Origin: Hymenopellis radicata
Lineage: Eukaryota > Basidiomycota > Agaricomycetes > Agaricales > Physalacriaceae
NCBI GenBank assembly: GCA_015501595.1
Contig: JADNRX010000131.1
Location: forward strand, 62,001 to 126,000
DNA length: 64,000 nucleotides
Direction of reading: 5' to 3'
Both the position numbers and the translations under genes were made by a program. Below the pieces are notes generated by a model that did no database searches, had not been told where the DNA came from, and worked only from the letters and a program-made list of their open reading frames with translations. Positions 12,401-22,400 of the stretch are shown here, one piece after another (the stretch's first letter is position 1; the number at the start of each line of letters is the position of its first letter).

Positions 12401-12830
12401 CGTTTTCGCCGTTTCCAGGGCGCGCATCAACATTACTTTTTGCCGGCATTTCATCCTCATTCAGACTCAGATTTTCTCTTACATTTCCTGTGAATATGCT
12501 CTCAACTTAGTTTCTTACAACTCAAGATCTTTCTGTGAATGAGTTTCGAAGGAATTTAACACCCGTAGGCCGTGGCTCCGAAGCTAGGATCCAAGTCGTG
12601 CTCAAATATATATTCTCTGCCATACATTCCAAACCCACGGCATCGTTGGGAATCAACGATGCCGTGAGTTTGGAATGAAATGGAATTGAATATAAATTTA
12701 GAATTATGTTGAGATTGGGGCCGAGGCACTGTTTGTTTGGTGCGGCGCGCGGAAGAGGACCCTGCATACCAGTTTTCACTTTCCCTTTAACCGTGACCAC
12801 CGTTCAAGGAATCGCCCACCTTTCTCCCTC
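6432..12830 (-). repeat. Block B1: unrecognised 6.4-kb block with minus-strand intron signals and ~620-bp internal modules
   Basis: No known protein family is recognisable. The minus strand carries a series of intron-like segments of basidiomycete size. Examples are 7191-7140 (GTATGT donor, CTGAC branch, CAG), 6797-6748 (GTAAGC, CTGAC, TAG) and 10341-10285 (GTAAGT to TTTCAG). Two modules about 620 bp apart are similar: segments at 9070, 9231 and 9421 match 9690, 9855 and 10041. In the second pair the minus-strand peptides LGVHLYGPGATDSPVLVR and MGVRLQAPGATAAPVLIR align. A shorter repeat occurs at about 8320 and 8610. No long ORF or complete spliced frame could be built. It may be a multi-exon gene, a decayed gene or a spliced non-coding transcript. 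Confidence 0.5.
12625..12677. other. Long hairpin between blocks B1 and C1
   Basis: Two 24-base arms (12625-12648 and 12654-12677) are complementary at 23 positions and are separated by the 5-base loop GGAAT. The structure sits between minus-strand block B and plus-strand block C. It is close to the CT-rich stretch at 12810-12890 that resembles a fungal promoter upstream of block C. An identical copy is at 25644-25696. Confidence 0.8.
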
Positions 12831-12899
12831 ACTTTCTCCCCACTTTCTCCTCCACTGACTGTGTCTCCTCCCTCCACTTCCTGCATCTCGTACAACAAC

Positions 12900-15800
12900 G
12901 TACTTCAACTGCTGCATGTTGACTCACCATGTCCTTCGAGGTAAGTCCATTGTCCGTCGTCTCGCGTGTTCTCCAGCTGATTATGGTTGTCCCAGGGTAT
13001 CCTCGACGGAGCCCGACCAGTCATTGTCCGTCTCAGGACCGTCTGCAATGCCCGTTGTCAAGGACGCGCGTCGCCAGTGCTCTCGCGGTGGACGTTGATG
13101 CCCAAAAGCGGTTCTCGGCAAATGCCGAGGACTCTCTCCCTCTTACCCCCACGACCTGGTGAGTCGTTCCCGTTCTTTCCTCCTCTTCCCATCGCTCATT
13201 CGACTCGTTTCAGACGTATTCTGCTCTTCAAGCCATTCTGATGCTCTTGGGGTTGCGTCTTTATTGCTGATGGTATGTTCGTCCTTCTTTTTGGCGTCTG
13301 GCGCGTTCACTAACGAATTGTTCCCCAGATTTTGAGGCGGGTTACACCAACCCGAGGTTATATGTGCATGAGAACGACGCCGCGCCGGCGAGGCGACCTC
13401 GGCGCTTAGCTCTGTAGCCCCCGGCGTGGACAACAGCTTCTTGCTGCTAGTCGCTATCTCTCTGTCAGTCGGCTGATTCTTATCATCATTCCACCATTTT
13501 CTGACCGTCTCTTAGTCCAGTCTCTAAGATACGACCGCTGCGCGGGCCAGGACTCGAACACGCTGTTCGAATATCAGCGTGGCGTAGCTTGCTTTAACCT
13601 TGTAAGTCAACAGTTTCTTTCATTTTTTTGAACATGGTCTGACTCACTTTTAGCTTGATTGATTTCTCTACGATGCCCCCCGGCGAGGCAAAACGGGCCT
13701 GACGCTAACGTGGATTCCGGTCCCCGTCGCGCCAGATTTTGTCATCGGCATGCCACCAAGGCCTCGGATCGCCCTTCTCATCATTGAGACGTACACTGTA
13801 TGCACCTCATCCATTTATTATCTCTGAAATGCTTTCTAATGTTCTTTCAGCTCGGATTTCTCACCTCAGATGCCCGGCCGGCGAGGCCACCTCTCGCGAC
13901 CTCAATCTCACCAAGTCGTCCTCCACAGCTGTTCTGCTGTTGGAGACTCGTCTTCTCGCGCTACCGAGGCGAAGGCTCAGTTTTGGGAGGGCTGCGCATG
14001 TCGTCGTATGTTCTCTATTTCGTGATCTCCTTCAAATTGATTCTGAATGTCATGTCAGATCATTGGATTACGACTCGCGGCGCACCCGACGTCGTGAGAC
14101 TGTCTTCAATCGATTCAGGCTTCTCGCTGCTTTGCATGTACCCCTGTTTCGCGTCGTGGCTCAATCACGATTTCTCGCTCTATTCCAGTCGCGGGCTAAC
14201 AACACGAAGTGATGGTAAGTCGTTTCTTTACTGATTACCTCCAGCTCTAACCCGAATTTCAGCCGAATTTCTGGAGAATTTTGCCTGGCCGGCGAGGCCA
14301 CACTCGCCGCTTTTATTCAGGCCGCGTCTGTTCAGGATTTCTTCATCCGTGACGCGTTGATGTCCGCGCGAAGATTGCGCCTTTACCATCTCGTCTGGTC
14401 GTCGTGTTCGCCTCTTCGTGTACAGTGGACGTAAGTCGTCCTTCTGTTCAACTCCCTAACCAACTTTCTCACCAAAGTACCAATCCTGATGTCATCGACC
14501 ACAACGAGTCTTGTCAAGCTGTTCATATCGTCATGATCGTCCTGACACGATCGATCATATTTGACCTGCGGCCGAGGACACGAGTACTCCAGACTCATCT
14601 AGTTATTGCTGTATTCCTTTTTGCTTTGCATTTTTCTTGTTTTTTTTCACGGTCCACGCGCGTCTGTTTTAGGCCTTCTCCATCCATGACGCTTTTGATG
14701 TCCGCGCGAAGATTGCGCCTTTTACTCATTCTAATTGGTCGGAGCCAGCCAGACCTCTTGTCGTGTTCTCGTTCCTTCGTCCACAATGGAGGTAAGTCGT
14801 TCGTTCCCTTCATCTTCCCGACTTGCTTTCTCACCAAACTTTCAGCCAATTTTCTCGAAAATTTTGCCTGGCCGGCGAGGCCACACGCGCTGCTCTCATC
14901 CACGCCGCGTCTGTTCGGGAAGGCTTTCTCGCTATCCCGTTGATTTCCGCGCCGGGTTCACTTACCTTTGTAAGTTCTTCCAGTTGTATGCGCTGTTCTC
15001 ACTTGGAATCTGACCCAAATTTCAGCCGATTTTCCCGGAAATTTTGCCTGGCCGGCGAGGCCATACTGGCTGCTCGCATTCACGCCGCGTTCGCTCAGGA
15101 GTGCTCTGTCGATGACGCGTTGATGTCCGCGCCGGGTTGACTTCCCATTGTAAGTTATTCCAGTTGTGTCCAGTGTTTTGACTTGAAATCTGACCAAAAT
15201 CTTAGGCTTTCTCCCGGGAAATTTTGCCTGGCCGGCGAGGCCACGCCCGCTGCTCTCCTTCACGGCTTCGAACACTCTGTATTCTTCTACGCGCAGACGG
15301 TCGTCTGCGTTGTTCGGCCCGATAAATGTGTTGCGCCGCCGAATCGAACTTCTGCTTCGGTACGTCTTGCGTTATTCTCGAGTTTTGAGTAACTTTCTAA
15401 CCACAATCTACAGCTTATCCCTCTGGATTATCGACACTTTGGCTAACGAAGCCGTACTCACTCTTCGCTTCTATTGACGTTTGCAGCACGATGTTGATCA
15501 GTGTCGCTGTCAAACATGTGCCGAAGCGGGCTCTTTCACCAGTAAGTTCTTTCGAGTTCTTGTCCAATTTGAACGTGATTCTGACCCAGTTTTGAGGTGG
15601 ATTCTCGCAGGATTCAAGCCCGGCGGGCGAGGTCATACCACGGTTGAACTTGCATCGTCTCGTTGAATTCGGCCTCAAGTAATCGATTCGCTCCGGATCC
15701 GAAGAGTTCGATTACTTGGAGGCAAGGAAGGACTTCTTTCGCTTCTTCTCAGGCGAGCTATACGGTAAGTCGTGCACTTGCATTTCTAGCAGGTTCTGAA

Positions 15801-16089
15801 CGCGAGAAGACAGTACGATCTGCGGGTTCTGATTTGCGGTAGAGATCCGCGCAGTCGCGAGTTCTCCTCCGGGGAAGAATCGTGCTATACAGTAAGTCTT
15901 GAATCTTGACATTAGCACTTACATTTCTAGCCAACCCTATACTTTGCCTCGCTCTTCCGAGGGTGGGGCTCTGTATTTTTTTTAAACATGTACGTGCCGG
16001 GTTGGCAGGGGGAACTATTGTCATTTTTGTCGCGTTTTTCTCAGTCGATGGGGGAGAGGGTCTACAGAGCGCGGGAGGCTTACTAAGCT
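12900..16089 (+). repeat. Block C1: array of exon/intron-like modules with a GCC-dyad core
   Basis: After a CT-rich leader, an ATG in good context (12929) is followed by GAG and a GTAAGT donor, then by many short segments bounded by GTAAGT/GTGAGT/GTATGT donors and CTGAC/CTAAC branch sites with CAG/TAG acceptors. The clearest modules have a strict 180-bp period: cores at 14871, 15051 and 15231, with intron-like segments 14970-15025 and 15150-15205 of 56 bp each. Each core contains TTGCCTGGCCGGCGAGGC, a near-palindrome. Degenerate cores occur at about 13381, 13873, 14286 and 15613. Parts translate to similar peptides (CLAGEATRAALIHAAS), but most modules also contain stops and no continuous frame could be assembled. 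Function unknown. Confidence 0.5.
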
Positions 16090-16625
16090 ATGTTAGAGCA
16101 GGTAGAACTACGTAGAACGCGGAATGGAGTTGATTTGAGGAAACGCGAAGTGATCGCTGAAGACCTGCCTAATGGGGGGAAGGGCTACTCGAGTCTACTC
16201 CCACGAACCCTGCAATCAACGCGCTCTCTGTCTCCGCCAACAGAAGACAGCTCCAAGAGGACGTCATCTCCGCCCCCGACACCCAGGAAGACGCGAAGGA
16301 AGAGGACACGACCACCCCGACTCAGAGGTGCACCACCCACGCGACGAAGAGACAGCACTACCACACCCAAGAGACGCATCCGAAGAGGCGCATCGGAGAC
16401 GCATCCCAGCACTTCCTAACACCCGACGCACCCAGAGACAGACGATGGACACGACCGCCTCCCGTGTAGCCATATCCTCCTACTCGCGGCACACCAGGAC
16501 GCTGACACCGAAGAGGAGAGAGCGGGTACGAGTGGTGGAGCACAGACAAGGTGGATGGTCTAAAGGAGGAGAAGCGTGAGGTGCGAGAGATGGAGAGGAG
16601 AGCGCGGGAGCACACACCTCTGCCA
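16090..16625 (+). other. Unit linker between block C1 and TMCO4-like copy 2
   Basis: About 0.5 kb, shared with 29030-29565, rich in CGA/CAC/ACC and coding only for low-complexity Arg/Pro/Thr-rich peptides in all frames. It joins block C to the truncated exon 1 of the next gene copy. The junction with gene sequence shows only a few bases of microhomology (GCGAA). I see no recognisable gene in it. Confidence 0.5.
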
Positions 16626-16633
16626 AGTCGCGA

Positions 16634-19307
16634 ATGGCGCACGTCGGACTGTGCTCGTTGACGAGTCGCGAGATGGCACAGCGGCTGCAGGCGGCGCATC
16701 GCAAGGAGCTCAAGTTGGCACTGGCGAATATGGATCTCTGGCGGATGGTCGACTATACTACCACATGGAGCTCGAGACTCAAGGTAACGTCTCTCGTCGC
16801 TGGTAGCCGTCCCGCTAACCCGACCGATGAGGCAGAACAGAAGATGATTGAATCCCTCGGCGAACATGGTGTCCTCCCCATGGATCTCGTTCCTGCCCTC
16901 ATGACCACTCACACCGTCGCCAATCCAGAGTACGATCCGACTCAAGCCCGGAGTCACAGCGAGTCCGACGACGTACCAACCCCCACTACTCCCATAACTC
17001 CAAATCCCCATAGAGGTTACCAGACAACTGCACAGGTCCTTCAGGACACCACGACATCTATCCCCGGTGTATCCACTACTTTATCCTCTGCAGACGAGAA
17101 TGTTACCCTTGACATACGCTGGACAGTCCTATGCGACCTCTTCCTCATTCTTATCGCCGATAGTGTCTACGATGCACGCTCCCGCGTCTTGCTTGAAGAG
17201 GTTGCCATGAAGCTTGGTCTCGGATGGGTCGATGTTGTCCGTTTTGAATCCCGCGTTACCGAAGCCCTCGAGATCCAAGAGGATGTCGAGCGGATGGAGA
17301 ACGAGGACATTATTGAAGGCCGGAAAAAGTCTGCCAAGAAGAAACGCTACATGATGCTCGGGCTCGCGACACTTGGTGGTGGACTGGTCATCGGTCTCTC
17401 AGCAGGATTGCTGGCCCCCGTTATTGGCGCAGGTCTCGGGGCGGCTTTTACCACCATTGGTATCACCGGTACTACGGGCTTTTTAGCAGGCGCAGGTGGT
17501 GCAGCGGTAATTACCACGGGCGGCGTTCTTACCGGGTCGGGCATCGCTGTGAAGGGTATGATTAAGCGCACACAGCAGGTTCGAACATTCAATCTGTTGC
17601 CGTTGCACAATAACAAGAGGGTCAATTGTATTATCACAGTTCCTGGGTGCGTAACTCGTTCAAAAGCTGTCGTCTACTCACTTTGGCGAAGATTCTTGAA
17701 TGGCGTTCAAGACGACCCAAGATTACCCTTCAGTGTCTTGGATCCTATCGTGGGTGACGTGTTCAGCATCCTCTGGGAGCCAGAGATGATTCGCGAGACG
17801 GGTAGCGCCCTGTCGATTTTGACTGGTGAAGTCTTGACCCAGCTCGGAACTACTGTGCTCCAAGCCACCGTCATGACTGCGTTGATGAGTGCGCTGCAGT
17901 GGCCTATCGGTACGACCTTCTTCTCTTTGCGTCCAGAATCTGATTGTGTCACAGTTCTAACGAAACTTGGTTATCTCATCGATAACCCTTGGAATAACGC
18001 GCTTGATCGTGCAAGAGCCGCCGGGGCTGTCTTGGCCGACGTTCTCATTCAACGTCACCTCGGTGTGCGCCCTATAACGCTCATCGGGTTCTCTCTTGGC
18101 GCCCGGGTCATATTCTACGCCCTCATCGAGCTTGCGAAGCAGAAGGCGTTCGGTATTGTTCAAGACGTGTTCATCCTTGGTGCGACTCTCTCCGTATCGC
18201 AACAGATGTGGCTCCAGACTCGGAGTGTAGTGTCGGGGCGCTACGTTAACGCTTTTGCGAGGAACGACTGGGTATTAAACTACCTGTTCCGGGCAACAAG
18301 TGGTGGGGTGGGCACCGTGGCGGGACTGCGACCCATAGAGGGCGTACCGGGTCTGGAGAACGTGGACGTGACGGATAAGATTGCGGGCCATATGAGTTAC
18401 CGGACGTTCATGCCGCTCATCCTGGATCAACTTGGGTTCCCTGTGTTTGCAGATTATTTCGATGAACCCGAGGTATGTTTGTGTTCAGTCCTGCACGAAG
18501 AAATTACTCAACCGGGTTTAGAACCCTGATTTCGAGGAGGATAGGATTGTGGTGAGGGAAGAGGATGTCAAGCAGAAGAAGGGGTGGTTCTCGAGGAAGA
18601 CGAGCGGAACGCAGACGCCGGTGTCGAGACCGCCGTCGGGGTCGCCGTATGCCAAGAAACCACCTGCCACTACCGACGACGAGTTACCACCACGTCTGAC
18701 ACCGCCGACATCGCCACACAAAGAAGGCCATGCGTCTACTCCCTCGGATCCGGAGATCAAGATCCCCAAGACGGCTGGGTTTGATTTCGCGGCTATGAAG
18801 GAGATCATTGGGAGTGCGGAGAAGGAGAAGGAGAGGGAGCCGTCGCCGGTACCGCTGTCTCCGCCGCAAGTGCGGAGGAGTCCTTCGCCCATGGCGGGGC
18901 CGAGTACGCCGAAGAAGGAACGGGTTGGAGAGGATGAGGATCAGAGACCGTCGTCCTCGCCATATTCCAGTCCGGTGGCAACGAACGACAGCTGGGGCGA
19001 TCCACCAGCGCCACCGCGGTTTGGGTACGCGGCGCCGTTTGGGGCTTCTTCGTCGTCGCTGAATCCGTTTTCGAGCGACGCGCCCAAGGCTTCCGCATTT
19101 GTATATTCGTCGCCTTTTGGTGGGGGTTCTACGGCGTCGCTGCCTGGGAGTGGTGGAAGGTCGTTTAGTTCGCCGCAGCAGGGCGGGGGGCTGTCGTTTG
19201 GGGGCATGGATGGGAGTATTACGAGTGTGGCTCTGGGTGGTGATGATGATCCGTGGAACGAGAGGAAGAGGAATGGGAATGGGTTTGGGGGTAATCCGTG
19301 GTCGTGA
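16634..19307 (+). CDS. TMCO4/DUF726-like protein, copy 2 (5'-truncated)
   Basis: This copy lacks the first ~130 codons; the first in-frame ATG is 16634. A 10-base deletion in exon 1 (after GCGGATG near 16746) would break the frame if intron 1 (16784-16835, 52 bp) were spliced, but retaining that intron restores it. Introns 2 (17647-17691) and 3 (17910-17954) are both 45 bp without stops, so one frame runs unspliced from 16634 to 18529. Intron 4 (18473-18521, 49 bp) must still be removed to reach exon 5 (18522-19307). The GFSLG elbow, the Gly-rich hydrophobic segment and the intact ancestral C-terminus (ending GFGGNPWS) are present. With no native 5' end, expression is uncertain; it may be a pseudogene. 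Confidence 0.65.
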
Positions 19308-19432
19308 GGGTGTACTACATACTTACATGGGATTTGCATGCATTGTAATCATCTGGGTTGGATATCATACATCTCTTTTAACAATTACACTAGTAGACAT
19401 GTTCAGAGGGATACATGGAAAGCTACAGTATC

Positions 19433-19448
19433 GGCTACCTGGCGCAAT
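19433..19448 (+). pseudogene. 16-base tRNA-Arg remnant at the left edge of block B2
   Basis: Identical to 6416-6431 and to the first 16 bases of the split tRNA-Arg at 32433. It marks the same breakpoint in unit 2. Confidence 0.7.
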
Positions 19449-22400
19449 CTCAGTCAGACGGCGACGGTATCTGTAAGTTTCCGTGTACAGTTAACTGGCG
19501 AGCATTCTCAATCCTCCCGTACATTTACTTCTGTACCTTACGCAGCTGACATACGCCCTTGCTCCGTAAACTGCTGACTGCTCTTCTGCGCACGTCCCGC
19601 CCCTTCTTCGACGTCCTCTCACCCTGTGTGCGCATAAATCCAACAGGGACGTTTTCGATGGGGAGGTGCGGGGAGACATCCGCCTCAACTCCAAGTCACA
19701 CCGCGGTTAGTGGTTCCTGTACAAGTTGACTAACTCGACAAGTGCAGTACTCTAGGATGAAATACACTAAACATAACAAGTCAGTAAGATCAGAATTTGA
19801 ACAATGTTTGAAGCTTACCTCGAAATCTGCAAAACCAACCTATTGACACTCGCGAGAAGAAGACACAACGAGTGAAATCCCAAGTCGGCCTCGTACCTCC
19901 CGTCTTGACACAACGATTCTGAGAAGCGGTGAATATGTAAAACCGCAAACAACAGAGGTTGAACGTACAAGCCGAAGTTAACTGCAGTCAAGGCGCGTTT
20001 GAAAGAGTTTATCGCCGCGAATCGAAAATGAAAACGGTAGTCGACTCCGCGTGACACTGTTAAAGTGTTAGTCGACGAACTAGAAACCTCCGAAATGAGC
20101 CACGGACCGTGTAGTGAAGACCGAGCAAGTAACCGTGAGCAGCCCGATTCAACAGACACTGGACATAGCAAGTCAGTCAAGTCCAATATCGAACCACGGT
20201 CGAAACATACCATTCAAGCAATTCGCGTGTGAGGACTCCACGCCAGAAGGGAGTCGCGAGCAATGATGTGAGCCAGCGGCGCAGGCCGCTGCTCCCTTCT
20301 GGTAGTCTCGCGAGAATGACCGGGAGAGTGAGTTACCGACTCGTCCTTAAACGCGGTCCTGAGGCCGTAATCATTCAAACAGAAATTGCAGACGAACATA
20401 CCAGTTGGTTGAAGGCGTCGACGTGTGTAAGAGGGAGCTCTGCTTGCCTCGAAATGGAAACGGCTCCCGGTTGAGGTACCAGTATACCTGTCAAAGTGTT
20501 AGTCGTCGGTCGATGAATGCTAGGTAAGACGTCGACATACCAAAAGGACAGAGGACGACTAGCGACTAGAGCAGAAACTCGTCCAACCAGGCGGCAAGTG
20601 GTCCAACGGAGGCGAAGACGAACATCCACAAGACCTCGTGAGTCGTGCTCCAGTCAGAACGGGAACAGGATCAACAACTTCACTGAGCATACTACGCAAA
20701 CACGGGATTGATCAAGAGAAGGTAGCGGAGCAAGCGTTGGTAAGTGTCGCGCCTATAGTCGCATGATCAGTGACACGGACGTTCGAAAAAATAAAGCAGC
20801 ACGTACCCAAGACCTTCAAGTCAGTCCTCGGTATGGTTGCTGAAACCATTGTTCGAGTCTTCCTTGAGTATAAGTATGAGTAGCAGACCAGTGTCGAAGA
20901 CCGCAGGCCCCGCCAAGTCTACAGAGATCCTCCTTGGTCTGCCCCGAAGGTCGAACCCGTTATCGGAGTGGAAGAAACGTATCTTGAAGTCAGGTTTGGC
21001 ACGTTGAAGGAGAGTCGAACAGAAGTAGATCTAGGTCCGATTTGTCAGTCTAACTTGGAGATTTCAATCGACGAAAGGCTCACCAAATGAGTTCATTTTG
21101 ATCAAAGGAGAGAGAAAGTACATATGAGTAAGGTATACTAATAGCAGGCAACTACAGAACAACAGGGGCGATAACTACAACAAGGTCAAAAGGGAGCAGC
21201 GGTCATCGCCACTGGCTCGTCGTATCAAAAGAAAGTCCTGTTAGATCGCGTCAGTGCTACTCGACACGAATGCAAAGACAACACACTCCTCACTTCACGA
21301 CAATAACACCGATTGGGTATCAGCGTTCGCCCACGCATAGGCACTCCGGACATACCGCCAACCGTCGGACGACGTCTGTTGGGCCCATCACTACACGCAG
21401 GACCGTAACGACGGCATAATCAGTGTTGACAAACCTCTTGTCAACTCCTCGTTTATGGTTCAAGTTGTCGATCATCTAAAGGTCGGGGTAAGTCCATGAA
21501 GATACAGTCAAAGTTTAAAATCTCACCAGGTGACAAACAGCTGTGCGACAATGGTCGACTACTCGTAGAAAGCATCCCCAGTATGATGTCCTTCAAGGCA
21601 TCAAACAGTCCTAGCGGTCGGCACCCTGGTCATACTCCAGACATACCGCCATATCATCACTCCGGGGTTCATGCTACCTGCTGGACCCGCCGTTACTCTC
21701 ACGACCATGACGACGGCGTGAACATTATCATCGAACATCACGACGACTCCTCGTGTGAGGCCGCGAGACTGCGTAGTTGCCTACAGGAAGATAAATTCGT
21801 GTGGGGACTGACGGGATTGATAAAACTTACCAGACAAGAAACAGAACCTCAGCGAGATGACCTCCAGCCCATAGACGGCATCTCCAGAGTGATATCCTGC
21901 AATACATCGGTAGTCCGTGAGGCCACTGTCGAAAACCTGACATCGCAACATGTCTCGCGGGATGGGCGGGTGTGTGTGTCGAGCGGGCGGGTGTGCGTAT
22001 CCGACAACCGAGAGTGCAGGAACAAGAAGGGCAGAATAGTAGACGTTTAATCTTAATCGAGCCCCTTGAGATCGTTGGGTCTACTAAGTATGGCGTTAAT
22101 ATAAGAAAATGTGAATAAATCTTGAAATGGATACCTTGGACGAAGGGTTGCACAAAAGCCGCCAATACTCTGTAGTGTGCTTGTATACCATGTCAACCCT
22201 CGAGTAATAGAGTCAGCCGAGACCGCGCATAAGTCTTCCCGTAACGCCAATGTTCATCGCGCCTGAACCCGATAAGTACCTGGCGGTGCTCGCAGTGCCT
22301 GTGAGACCCGAAGAGGAGTGTACTTCGCATACAGCAAGGTCTATAGAGACCATCGATGTGCAGGTTTGGCACAGAAATGGTTCTAATAACAGTATTCAAC

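Larger units (their letters stand above)
3565..16625. repeat. Tandem unit 1 of a ~13-kb segmental amplification
   Basis: The unit starts inside exon 1 of the TMCO4-like gene, where all three copies become alignable (around the codons for AYVGLCSL; 3571, 16635 and 29571 correspond). It contains the rest of the gene, block B, block C and a ~0.5-kb linker. The next unit starts directly at the same point of the gene. The spacing from unit 1 to unit 2 is 13,064 bp at that point. Upstream of 3565 the sequence is the native gene 5' end and is not repeated. Confidence 0.85.

Noticed and set aside
16090..16419. Arg/Pro-rich 109-aa frame in the unit linker
   Set aside because: Not conserved in frame in the second linker (29049-29384) and of low complexity.
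21496..22050. 184-aa plus-strand frame conserved in both B blocks (also 8477-9031)
   Set aside because: Identity reflects the block-wide identity; splice signals in the block are on the other strand and no domain is visible.
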